Assembly: GCA_965223045.1 (NCBI GenBank)
Contig: CBDCVN010000013.1
Span: 2,108,001-2,172,000, forward strand
Origin: CBDCVN01 sp965223045
Lineage (GTDB): Bacteria; Deinococcota; Deinococci; Deinococcales; Trueperaceae
Reading direction: 5' to 3'
DNA: 64,000 nt
Position numbers and translations under genes: made by a program. The notes under the pieces were generated by a model. The model searched no databases and had not been told where the DNA came from. It saw nothing but the letters and a program-made list of their open reading frames with translations. This document shows, piece by piece, positions 1 through 8,252 of this stretch (position 1 is its first letter; each line of letters starts with the position of its first letter).

Positions 1-824
1 GATAACAGAGGTAGTAAACGCTGAAAATCCAAGTAGAAGATACTGTTTATGCAAAAACCCTGAATCAGCAAAACGAGATGCAAAAACGAGAGAAAAACTG
101 ATTGAACTGACGACTGAGGAGCTTGAAGAAATAGCAAACTACAAGCAAAAAACAACTGTAGAGGTATTGGGAGCACGAGTAGGAAAAGTGCTACAGAAAT
201 ACAAAATGGGTAAATATATTAGTTGGAAAGTAACAGGAGATAATAAAGAAAAGGAATCAACCAAACATAAGCTGTTATGGAGTAAAAAAGAAGGGGCAAT
301 AGCAAAAGCTAAGGATCTAGATGGATGTTATGTAATAACAACCAAAGTAGATGAAAAAACGATGGACAAAGAAGAGGTTGTGACTAGCTACAAGAAACTA
401 GAGCAAGTAGAAAAAGCATTCCGCAATTTAAAAACAGTGCAGTTAGAAATGCGACCTGTGTATCATAATCTAGATCATCGTATCAAAGCACATGTATTTT
501 TATGTATGCTAGCGTATTATGTGCAGTGGCACATGCAAAAACGATTAGGACCATTGTTCAAGAAGGACAAAAAAGGATGGGAAAGAAGATGGACGTTTGT
601 ACAAGTAATAGAAACACTGAAAACAATCACCAGAAATAGAATTGAAACAAATGGAATGTCTTTTTATCGGAACACTGTTCCAGACGAAGAGCAAAAATAT
701 ATCTTAGACCTGATGGGGGTCGAGATGTAGCCATTTTTTATAAAAAATAATTTCACCCTAAAACCCCAAATAGCACGGGATTTTAGGGGTCAAAAACCCT
801 ACTTTTTGATGACAAAATGCGATA
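1..824 (+). mobile_element. Right part of an IS1634-like insertion sequence
   Basis: The first 824 bases match, almost base for base, the end of the element whose transposase lies at 23832-25481 (window base 1 corresponds to 24752). Identity continues past the transposase stop through an AT-rich tail that ends in GACAAAATGCGATA at 824. The two copies diverge after that point, so this is taken as the right terminus. The left part lies outside the window. The insertion disrupted the gene at 783-968 (minus strand). Confidence 0.85.
2..730 (+). CDS. IS1634-like DDE transposase, C-terminal part (cut by window edge)
   Basis: This is the last ~242 codons of an IS1634-type (IS4-related, DDE_Tnp_1) transposase. 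The reading frame enters from outside the window at base 2. Compared with the full copy at 23832-25481 the protein is identical except for the final residue (Met here, Val there). It contains the conserved block around EKAFRNLKTVQLEMRPVYH, which carries the last catalytic Glu region of the family, and HVFLCMLAYYVQWHM. The protein would bind the element ends and catalyse cut-and-paste transposition. The internal methionine at 167 is not a real start. Confidence 0.85.
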   Translation: MTEVVNAENPSRRYCLCKNPESAKRDAKTREKLIELTTEELEEIANYKQKTTVEVLGARVGKVLQKYKMGKYISWKVTGDNKEKESTKHKLLWSKKEGAIAKAKDLDGCYVITTKVDEKTMDKEEVVTSYKKLEQVEKAFRNLKTVQLEMRPVYHNLDHRIKAHVFLCMLAYYVQWHMQKRLGPLFKKDKKGWERRWTFVQVIETLKTITRNRIETNGMSFYRNTVPDEEQKYILDLMGVEM

Positions 825-968
825 GAACAGCAATACAAATAATAATATCAATACAGCTATTGCTATTAAGGTATTTAGCAATTCCCCCTCTACAGCTAGT
901 GAATATACATTATAACCTGTAATAAGAATAATAATTCCTATTATTGTATAGGCTAGTGGCTTAGGCAT
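783..968 (-). pseudogene. Small membrane protein truncated by the IS1634-like element
   Basis: The most likely start is the Met of MPKPLAYTIIG at 968, eight bases beyond the stop of the upstream gene (977-2566). The product shows two hydrophobic stretches (residues ~5-18 and ~30-46), so it is probably an inner-membrane protein. The host-derived coding part covers 825-968. From 824 downward the codons belong to the insertion sequence, which supplies a foreign tail (about 14 residues ending SRVFDP) and a stop. The function is not recognised. The gene is probably the second gene of a two-gene unit with 977-2566, and its C terminus is lost. Confidence 0.6.
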
Positions 969-976
969 AAAAATTA

Positions 977-2566
977 TTAAGGAGTAAAATCTGTTAAAGG
1001 TTGAAGTTCCAATCTTCCAAACAACTCTAGGCAAAATTCAGCATTACCTTTAGAAGGAAATTCCTTTTGATCGCGTCCCTCTATTCTGTAAAAAGTGTCA
1101 GCAATATTCAATATTCCTTGTAAAATAAAAACGTTTCCCCCACTACCACCTGTTTCATTTTGTGTTAGATAATAGAGTGTATGGTGGTCAGTAAGCTTTA
1201 TTTGCTTAGTAAATTCTAGAGGAATATCTGCTTTCTTAAAATTATTAAAAACTGCTATAGAACACCTTTCTTCTTGTCGTCCATTAGGGTTAAAATCAAA
1301 AATTGCCTCTTGGTATTTAACTTCTAGCTTTACTGCTTCTGATAATGTAACCCTAAGATTTAAAACCTCTACCCTTCTTTCTTCAGAGCAAGGGTTATCA
1401 GTTTGGAAAGCAACTTTGGGTTCAAAAATAATTTCCTCCTCAGGCCAAATGGTAGGAAAAGTGTAACCGGGTCCACTAAGTAACTTTTGCTCTTCCAAAA
1501 AACGCTCACCTGAAGTATCTAAGTAAATATAGTGTTTCAGGTGTGTGCCATTAACAGCAGCAGCTGTAATAAGGATAAATTGTAACCCGCCGCTCGAGTC
1601 ATAATAATTCTCTATAATTACAGAAGAATCATCCGACCCTGCCTCATTACGATAATAGCGTACTACATCATTTTTATCTAAAGCCATTTGCCTTAAAGTA
1701 TCCACATAAGCCTGACAATAGCTAAATTCTCTTTTTGAAGTTATCAAACCATCGCTTTGGAGCAAGCTAGATACCTCATTATAGGTGTCTACAGAATTCC
1801 TAATCTCAGGCTGTAATGATTCACCTAAAACCTCAGCTTGATAGGTTTTAGCTGAGTCTTGCAAGTGATTCACGTAATCACTGTTATAGCACGGCTTTTT
1901 GGAACTCTCTATCCTATACTGAATAGCCCTTTCGTCATCTTTAGGGACGAAATAAATAGCTTTGGTTTCAATATAGCGTTCAAGTTCTATAGTACCACAA
2001 TTATCTAAATAAACTTCACTAAAGTCCTCTGCAAAACGCAAAGAACCATATTCTATTTGCACAAGTGTAGCACTTTCTATAATCATGCCTTGACCTGTAC
2101 CACCTGCAACTAGTAAAAGCTCCTCCAAGCCATCTTCATCAGCATCAATAGTAGTTGCTATAGAGTTAAAGTCAACCCCCTCAGCTAAAATTATGTTGCC
2201 ACTCTCCTCTATAACTAAAGCTATTTCTTTGTAGAAAGGTATAGTAAAGTTATGCCCTTCATCATTCAAACCAATTAGATGAGCGCGTTGCTCACTTTTT
2301 GGTTTTGTAAATGAACCTGCAACAGAAGTAAGGTTAGTAAAGGCTATTTGCGAGGAATCCTCTCCAATAAAAGTTTGTAACTTACTATGTAGAGTCTTAA
2401 CTTCCTCTTTACTAAGTTGCAATTCTTCTAACCACTGAGATTGATGGAAGTCAAACAGGAGTTTTTCATAGATCTCTTTTCCCCAACTAAAGTTGATTAT
2501 GCCTACTAGGGCCATAGTCAAGCATATGGAAAACAATCGAAAGATATAGGTGGTTTCTATTTTCAT
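977..2566 (-). CDS. Secreted protein of unknown function with an FG-GAP-like Asp-rich motif
   Basis: This 529-residue protein starts with a basic then hydrophobic segment (residues ~5-28) that looks like a signal peptide or N-terminal anchor. Around residues 138-155 it contains IDADEDGLEELLLVAGG, which resembles the calcium-binding DxDxDG loop followed by a beta strand found in FG-GAP/VCBS repeats. No catalytic signature was recognised. Six or more cysteines suggest disulphides in an extracytoplasmic protein. It precedes the small membrane protein gene at 783-968 by eight bases. The product is probably periplasmic or surface-exposed; its role is unknown. Confidence 0.7.
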   Translation of the reverse strand: MKIETTYIFRLFSICLTMALVGIINFSWGKEIYEKLLFDFHQSQWLEELQLSKEEVKTLHSKLQTFIGEDSSQIAFTNLTSVAGSFTKPKSEQRAHLIGLNDEGHNFTIPFYKEIALVIEESGNIILAEGVDFNSIATTIDADEDGLEELLLVAGGTGQGMIIESATLVQIEYGSLRFAEDFSEVYLDNCGTIELERYIETKAIYFVPKDDERAIQYRIESSKKPCYNSDYVNHLQDSAKTYQAEVLGESLQPEIRNSVDTYNEVSSLLQSDGLITSKREFSYCQAYVDTLRQMALDKNDVVRYYRNEAGSDDSSVIIENYYDSSGGLQFILITAAAVNGTHLKHYIYLDTSGERFLEEQKLLSGPGYTFPTIWPEEEIIFEPKVAFQTDNPCSEERRVEVLNLRVTLSEAVKLEVKYQEAIFDFNPNGRQEERCSIAVFNNFKKADIPLEFTKQIKLTDHHTLYYLTQNETGGSGGNVFILQGILNIADTFYRIEGRDQKEFPSKGNAEFCLELFGRLELQPLTDFTP

Positions 2567-2771
2567 ACTTTATAACTTACTCACTTTTACTGAGAAAGGA
2601 AAATATGTTGCCTTATCTAATGTGACCAATAGATCGCAACGGTCTTGGAAAAATCACGATTTATCAAATCATCTTCATAAATCATGAATTGTAAAAAGCC
2701 ATTATCACCCCAGCTCATACCTACGGGATAGTGAGAGCTTAGCTCGAGCAAGAAGTGCCACTTACTAATGT

Positions 2772-2966
2772 TTATATCATGTTTAGTTTTGTCAGCCTAC
2801 TGTAATCCTCTTTTGATGCCAAATTAATTTTGGTGCCAAATTGAACAAGTTCAGTTAAGAGATCGTGTTTTTCATCAAGGTAGGGGCTTATATCAGTGTC
2901 ATATGTTTTTAACTCAGTTATAGCATCTTCAAGTTGATCTACTAGAATAGGGTTTAAGTTTGTCAT
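2772..2966 (-). CDS. Small hypothetical protein (64 aa)
   Basis: A short acidic, mostly helical protein starting MTNLNPILVDQLEDAI. I chose the ATG at 2966; an in-frame TTG at 2990 would add eight residues. An AAAGG stretch lies about a dozen bases before the ATG. No family was recognised. It stands alone between two minus-strand genes, with ~200 bp on its downstream side. Confidence 0.4.
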   Translation of the reverse strand: MTNLNPILVDQLEDAITELKTYDTDISPYLDEKHDLLTELVQFGTKINLASKEDYSRLTKLNMI

Positions 2967-3117
2967 TACTCTAAGTTTACCTTTTCCCAACCTGCTTTAC
3001 AATTTTTTTACTGCACTGCTACTAAGACCATTTAATAACCTCCTAGTCTATGCCAACGCTTCAGCATTAATTTTAGGATGTTACGCCTAAGTTACGCCTA
3101 GCCTGTAGGCTTTATCT

Positions 3118-3273
3118 ATGAACAATCTCAGATTCATGAGGAGTTTTGTATTATTATTTTCAGTGGGAGTTTTGACCATATGTAAAGAAACTTCTAACCT
3201 AATTAATACAAAAAAAGACTTCACTTTTTCTGATTCACACATACTCAGTTTAGCAAATGGGTGGCACCTGTAG
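3118..3273 (+). CDS. Possible small secreted or membrane peptide (51 aa)
   Basis: A 51-codon reading frame beginning MNNLRFMRSFVLLFSVGV, with a signal-peptide-like N terminus and a polar C-terminal half. No clear ribosome binding site was seen, so it may be a decayed remnant like the other orphan signal-peptide frames in the window. It occupies most of the otherwise empty interval 2967-3307. Confidence 0.25.
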   Translation: MNNLRFMRSFVLLFSVGVLTICKETSNLINTKKDFTFSDSHILSLANGWHL

Positions 3274-3307
3274 AAACACTATATTTTAAGTTGGTGTCAG
3301 TCATAAA

Positions 3308-3799
3308 TTAATCATTGCAAAGGACACAACCCCCTATGTGTAAGAAAACCCCATGTTTAGAACAAGTCTCACCAATAATATCTGGAAACAGTTTGTCATC
3401 CCATTCTTTCATCTCAACATTTTGGCATTTGTATGATTCTAGTAAATTTCCCAGTTTAGATAAGTACTCACAGGCATAAGGAGGTTCATAGTCTAAGATA
3501 TGCCAATCCTCTTTTGAATGTGCTCGAGCAAATACTTTAAGTAAAAAACTCTTTTGCCGCTCAAACTCCTCACAGTCAATTGACCAAGCAATATCATCAA
3601 TATCAAAACCAACCATACCCAAGCCAAACACTCCTTGATCATGAGTAGCTATCCAAGTAATGCACTCCTTTTCCCAATTGCTGTTAGCTAAGCTTGTGCC
3701 CGCCAAGGAAAGGACGTCTATAAGCACTGACATTCCACCATTGCTCAGCTGTAAAAAGTTTTCTTGGTTTGCTTTTTTGTTTGATACAACATTTGCCAC
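3308..3799 (-). CDS. Hypothetical protein with a C-terminal Cys/His cluster
   Basis: A 163-residue soluble protein with a GTG start (MANVVSNKK). The C terminus, ETCSKHGVFLHIGGCVLCND, has a C-x2-H ... C-x2-C arrangement that could bind zinc. The middle is rich in Trp and acidic residues. No catalytic motif was recognised, and no neighbour suggests an operon. The amino-acid composition looks like a genuine protein, but the function is unknown. Confidence 0.6.
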   Translation of the reverse strand: MANVVSNKKANQENFLQLSNGGMSVLIDVLSLAGTSLANSNWEKECITWIATHDQGVFGLGMVGFDIDDIAWSIDCEEFERQKSFLLKVFARAHSKEDWHILDYEPPYACEYLSKLGNLLESYKCQNVEMKEWDDKLFPDIIGETCSKHGVFLHIGGCVLCND

Positions 3800-4175
3800 A
3801 AATTATTTTACAAAACCTCAGTTAGGGAAACAAAATGTTTAATTTGCCGTCTAAAACAGAATTTAAGGAAAGTTGGCAATTCCCTCTCAAGCTCTTTAGA
3901 TTTATTCTGTTTACAATAAATGTGTAGGGAACAGCAATCTTCCACTATGTAGTTTTTCTACTCACCTAGACAATCTATAAAAAACTAAATAATCTTAATT
4001 TTGAGGGCTATAACTAATACAAAACACAATGCAAGGAAGTTTATGAAATTAAATGCTCTTCTTAATAATTTTGCTGCCTTACAGTTTTGCTCAATGAAAA
4101 GATATTCACAATACAGAAGCTTATGAGCGCCTACTTTCACTAACACATTAAAAATAAAGTACCAAGGAGACCACT
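3800..4175. other. Intergenic region with a decayed signal-peptide frame
   Basis: No intact gene was seen. On the plus strand a tiny frame (4053-4097) reads MLFLIILLPYSFAQ followed by a stop. An overlapping frame starts at 4043 behind an AAGGA box. Together they look like a frameshifted signal peptide whose mature protein is gone. An AAGGAG box just before 4176 serves the next gene. Confidence 0.4.
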
Positions 4176-5798
4176 ATGAAAAAGTTGTTTTATCTACGAG
4201 TTATTTTATGTTTACTAGTTTTCAGTTGGATTGCTTGGGGGCAAATGCCCCAGCTCGAGCCCTATCAACACCAAAACATAACCCTAAGCATTCCTCAAAA
4301 TTGGCAAGTAACTAAGAACGATCAGGCAGGTACAATCAGTATAAGCCCAGATCCTGAACGTGAAGATGCTCCCTCTATAGGTGTTATTGTCTTTGATTAC
4401 ATTGAAAACGCTAATGCCGAACAAATTATGGCAAGCATTTTACCAGAATTACAAAAGCAAGCACTAGAATTCAACATTATTGAAACCTACAACATTGCAG
4501 AAGGTGGGCAAGGCAAGATTGTCTTAGCCGACTATGCTGAAGAAATTAATGGTCAAGCTGTGGCTGGTCGTATGGTACTAATGATTGATATCAAAAAACA
4601 GGGCAACTTGATTGCCCTAACAAACTTCAGTGCTAGAACTGCCGACTTTGATCGTTTAGATGGTTTAAATCTGACTACTGCTGTAGCTGGTAGCATAAAG
4701 CGAGGGGAAACTCTATTGCCTAATGCTAATCAGCCTAGCACTAATCAAAATACCTCTGTTCCACAAGGTAGTCTTCCTACTCTAAATAAACAGCCTCAAT
4801 TAGTTCCCTATCAAGATAGCAATATAAGCGCCCAAATCCCTGAGGGCTGGTCTGTTAATGTTAATCCTAATGATGGCACCTTAACTCTCAAAGAACACCC
4901 TACAAACCCAGATTCACCTATTATTCTACTAGGGGTTACTCAAAGCAATTTAAGCTCTTCTATTAATGGCCCAATCCTTATAGATTGGATAAAGCAAATG
5001 CTTGGTAACCAACCCTTACACATTGTTGAAGAAAAACCCCTAACAGCAGGTAAAATTATAGTTGTAGACTTTGATGATTTCCCGATTAGAGTTGCTGCTC
5101 TTATTGAGGTTGAGCCACAAGGTAGGTTTACCACTTTGGCGATGTTAGCAGCTAGTCAAGAAGGTTTTAGTAGTTTGGGTGGTACAAGCTTACTTACAAG
5201 TATTTCGCAGAGTGCTCGTCCTACTTCTGTAACAAGCACTGCACCTACTACTAGTATTCAAAACGCTTCTTCACCCCCAAATCTAATTCTCTATCAAGAT
5301 GAACTTTTTAATCTACAAGTACCCCAAGGTTGGCAAGTGAAAAGTAACCTTGAAGAAGCCTCTGTCAAAATTACTAAGGATCCCAGTAATAAAATTACTC
5401 CAGTTATCAATATCAAATTTGTACGGTATTACAAAACTTTAGATTCTCTTATAGATACTTTAGGAAGTGAGAGTAATGTTTTAGAAGTCATCAGTGAGCA
5501 AGAAATTGTATGTGGAAATACTTTATCAACAATGGAGGGAAACTCCTTGCCTATAAACATGGCCTTACTGGTTGTTGCTAATCCTAAATTTGATCTTTCA
5601 TTGGTATTCTATTTACAAAGTTTAACTGAAGAATTTGAAGCACTTGGTGGTGCTAGCCTACTAAAAACAATAGCTGAGCACACACAGCTTAAATTCAATG
5701 GGCAATACAATAATGTTACAGATGATTTTTCTAAGGAAGATTTTCTAACTGAGAAATGTTCTGTAAGCAATTTAACTCCAAGAAAAGCTAATAACTAA
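4176..5798 (+). CDS. Exported protein with three PsbP/DUF1795-like repeats
   Basis: The 540-residue product begins with a signal peptide (MKKLFYLRVILCLLVFSWIAWG). Three homologous units of ~130-150 residues follow, each opening with a PYQ/LYQ element, a beta strand and an IPxGW motif (about residues 27-175, 208-345 and 371-510). Low-complexity Ser/Thr/Asn linkers separate the units. The IPxGW opening, a charged loop and a long amphipathic helix resemble the PsbP/Mog1/DUF1795 fold. This assignment is by eye only. AAGGAG lies six bases before the ATG. A closely related paralogue with an extra domain is at 8249-10411. Unit 3 has diverged more from the paralogue than units 1-2. Confidence 0.7.
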   Translation: MKKLFYLRVILCLLVFSWIAWGQMPQLEPYQHQNITLSIPQNWQVTKNDQAGTISISPDPEREDAPSIGVIVFDYIENANAEQIMASILPELQKQALEFNIIETYNIAEGGQGKIVLADYAEEINGQAVAGRMVLMIDIKKQGNLIALTNFSARTADFDRLDGLNLTTAVAGSIKRGETLLPNANQPSTNQNTSVPQGSLPTLNKQPQLVPYQDSNISAQIPEGWSVNVNPNDGTLTLKEHPTNPDSPIILLGVTQSNLSSSINGPILIDWIKQMLGNQPLHIVEEKPLTAGKIIVVDFDDFPIRVAALIEVEPQGRFTTLAMLAASQEGFSSLGGTSLLTSISQSARPTSVTSTAPTTSIQNASSPPNLILYQDELFNLQVPQGWQVKSNLEEASVKITKDPSNKITPVINIKFVRYYKTLDSLIDTLGSESNVLEVISEQEIVCGNTLSTMEGNSLPINMALLVVANPKFDLSLVFYLQSLTEEFEALGGASLLKTIAEHTQLKFNGQYNNVTDDFSKEDFLTEKCSVSNLTPRKANN

Positions 5799-5815
5799 AG
5801 AAAGTAGGTTAAATA

Positions 5816-7141
5816 ATGTTTTCTATTGCAAAGCAACAGCCATTTTTGATGTTTAGCATTTTTCTATTATCAACAGTTAGTGTCAATGTTAACGCTGAGC
5901 AAGACGTAAGTAGGCAAGAATACCCCTCAAAAGAAATACAACCACTAGAACTCACGGTAGAGTGGACTAACCAGTTTGGTACATCAGATGATGATTTTGC
6001 AGAGAGCATAACAACTGATTCTAAGGGGAATGTATATTTAGCAGGTTCAACTCAAGGTAGTTTACAAGGTACTAATAGAAAATCTCGTGACACTTTTGTT
6101 CACAAGTATAGTCCCAATGGTGAGATATTGTGGACTAGCCAGCTTAACACCCTAGGCTACGATTTTGTAAAGAGCATAACCACTGACCTTAAAGGAAATG
6201 TATATGTGTTAGGTTGGACTCCTGATACCGATTTTCTTTTTTCACCCTATGGAAATCACCCTGCTGAAGGCTTAATTAGCAGCTACAATCCTGCTGAGGG
6301 TTTTATTCGCAAATATAACTCTAGTGGTAAGATGCTATGGAATAAACATTTTTCTTTAGGAAGCAACGATAATTTTGCAAGTGTTATGGCAGCTAGCACC
6401 AACGAGGGTGTATATATAGCAGGTTGTAAGAAAACAATTAGATTTGATAACACTTTTTGTGCATTTCTTTTCGTCTATAAATACAGCTCTAGTGGTGAAA
6501 GATTATGGACTAAACGTGATATAGTTGAAATTGACCATGAATTTGGATCTGGCGGAGTAAGTGCTATAACAGCCGATGCTAATGGGAATGTGTATGTGGC
6601 AGGTTATAATCAGACTGTATTGGGTCGTTATCTTTTCCTTTTTAGGTACACTTCTAGTGGTGAGAAATCGTGGTTTTCAACCTCTATAGTAGAAGATACA
6701 TTTGATTATGTAATGGAAATGATAACTGATTCTAACGGGAATGTATATGCGGCAGGTAGATCTAAATCATTTGATTTTGCTGTTGTTAAATACAGTTCTA
6801 ATGGTGAATTATTGTGGGTTACACAGTTTGATGCACCAAGAAACTATTCTCACTCTACAATCAATATAGCAACCAATGCTAATAGCAATATATATATAAC
6901 AGGTGCTACTGCTAGTAGTTTGGAAAACCCTAAATTTGGTGCTTTTGTTTACAAGTATAACCATGAAGGTAATCTACTATGGTTTAAGCAAAGACAGCAC
7001 GATACACTAGATTATGGTCGAGTAAATACCACGACAACTGATGTGAAAGGGAATATATATGTGGCAGGTCATGTTCGTAGCAATTTACAAGGTACTAACA
7101 AAGGTGGTGCAGATGCTTTTATTCGCAAATATGTTCCCTAA
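5816..7141 (+). CDS. Secreted beta-propeller (SBBP repeat) protein
   Basis: A 441-residue protein with an N-terminal signal peptide ending near NVNAEQ. Six to seven repeats of ~55 residues follow, of the form TTDSKGNVYLAG ... FVHKYSPNGEILW, which is the seven-bladed beta-propeller SBBP repeat (PF06739 type). Such proteins are exported and form propellers used for binding or scaffolding at the cell surface. The gene starts 17 bases after the three-repeat exported protein, so the two are probably co-transcribed. No catalytic residues were identified. Confidence 0.85.
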   Translation: MFSIAKQQPFLMFSIFLLSTVSVNVNAEQDVSRQEYPSKEIQPLELTVEWTNQFGTSDDDFAESITTDSKGNVYLAGSTQGSLQGTNRKSRDTFVHKYSPNGEILWTSQLNTLGYDFVKSITTDLKGNVYVLGWTPDTDFLFSPYGNHPAEGLISSYNPAEGFIRKYNSSGKMLWNKHFSLGSNDNFASVMAASTNEGVYIAGCKKTIRFDNTFCAFLFVYKYSSSGERLWTKRDIVEIDHEFGSGGVSAITADANGNVYVAGYNQTVLGRYLFLFRYTSSGEKSWFSTSIVEDTFDYVMEMITDSNGNVYAAGRSKSFDFAVVKYSSNGELLWVTQFDAPRNYSHSTINIATNANSNIYITGATASSLENPKFGAFVYKYNHEGNLLWFKQRQHDTLDYGRVNTTTTDVKGNIYVAGHVRSNLQGTNKGGADAFIRKYVP

Positions 7142-7148
7142 AATTCTT

Positions 7149-7238
7149 ATGAAGAAGCTTTATTGTTATTTGAACTTTTTTGGTAATGCTGTTTTACTTT
7201 CACTTCTGCCAATTATTTATGCACAATCAAAGTTTTGA
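7149..7238 (+). pseudogene. Orphan signal-peptide reading frame (29 aa)
   Basis: ATG at 7149 opens MKKLYCYLNFFGNAVLLSLL and then PIIYAQSKF before a stop. It is a textbook signal peptide with an A-Q cleavage site, but there is no mature protein. It overlaps the start of the SUKH-like gene in another frame. The best explanation is the 5' remnant of a secreted-protein gene fused to a different gene by deletion. Confidence 0.45.
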
Positions 7239-7932
7239 GAAAAGACTAAGAGTGTTTCCTTTAATAGATACAACAGAACCTAATAAAAGAATGGAGGAGC
7301 TATTTCGTTTTGTTGAGCATTGGTATGGCAAATCTATGGAAGTCTATAAAACCTCTAATCCTCCCCTCACTGATATACAACTCCCCACACCTCTTTATTG
7401 TCTTTATGAGTTTTTAGGTAAATGGTCAAAGTCTGAATCAATTCATGGGGATTTACTTTTCTGCCACCAAGATTGTTTGCTTTCTTTAGAAAATTTATCT
7501 TATGAGGGTGATAAAGTAATTTTTGCTAGTGAGAATCAAGGTAATTGGCAAATGGCAACCCTTACAACAGGTGAAGATCCTCCAGTTTGGCATAATGGTC
7601 AATTAGAAGATGAAAAGGAACCTTGGACAAAGTTTAGTGATTCACTTTCAAACTTTTTAATTTCCTTTTGTTTGCAAGAAGCATTAATGGGAGCAAAATA
7701 CTACAGTGATCAAGATAGAATAAAAGATTTTCTGCTTTCTACAGGTGAACCTTTAGAGGCTCTATGGTTGGAGGGGGACTATGTGTACTTTTCCCACCAA
7801 TACGAATTTCATCTTTACAAGAAAACTCTATTAATGGGGTTTGTTTTGGGTAGTTACTGGTTTGGTACAAATGATATTAGTGTTGTTAATACTCTTAAAG
7901 CAAATGGTTTCAGGTTTGAGCAACGCTATTGA
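7219..7932 (+). CDS. SMI1/KNR4 (SUKH)-like protein
   Basis: About 237 residues from the ATG at 7219. A TTG 39 bases upstream is also possible but follows a stop directly. Typical SUKH-superfamily elements are visible: LPTPLYCLYEFLG (the helix with the conserved Leu-Pro), a bulky central strand region, and VIFASENQGNWQMATL followed by DPPVW. SUKH proteins often act as immunity proteins against polymorphic toxins or as protein-interaction modules. No toxin gene is next to this one, so an immunity role is only an inference. Confidence 0.65.
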   Translation: MHNQSFEKRLRVFPLIDTTEPNKRMEELFRFVEHWYGKSMEVYKTSNPPLTDIQLPTPLYCLYEFLGKWSKSESIHGDLLFCHQDCLLSLENLSYEGDKVIFASENQGNWQMATLTTGEDPPVWHNGQLEDEKEPWTKFSDSLSNFLISFCLQEALMGAKYYSDQDRIKDFLLSTGEPLEALWLEGDYVYFSHQYEFHLYKKTLLMGFVLGSYWFGTNDISVVNTLKANGFRFEQRY

Positions 7933-8033
7933 ATAATATGCTAACTACTTAATGGTCTAATACGCATCAAACAAAAATTTATGGAAGAGTCTGCTCTAAA
8001 TATCCTTTATTACTCATAATTTTGGAGGAATTG

Positions 8034-8252
8034 ATGTTAATTCATGACAATAAAACACTATCTAAATTACTCTATCTCTTTTTTTTAATTACATTGCCTA
8101 ACTTGCTATTCTCGCAAAGCTTTGCCCAATTGGAAGCTGGTGTTCCATTAAATGCTCGCAATAAAAACGGTGAGACAGCCCTTATTCTCTTAGCACAGCT
8201 AGTATCTAAAGAAAAAGAAAATTCCACCTTGTCCAACTGGAGATTCTTATGA
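8034..8252 (+). pseudogene. Truncated secreted ankyrin-repeat protein
   Basis: The ATG at 8034 follows a good GGAGG box (8024-8028). The product has a signal peptide (LLYLFFLITLPNLLFSQSFAQ is the hydrophobic part and cleavage region) and then one ankyrin unit, LEAGVPLNARNKNGETALI. After this the frame turns into unrelated sequence and ends, overlapping the next gene start by four bases. Ankyrin proteins normally carry several repeats, so this is probably the 5' remnant of a longer gene joined by deletion to the paralogue at 8249. Confidence 0.55.
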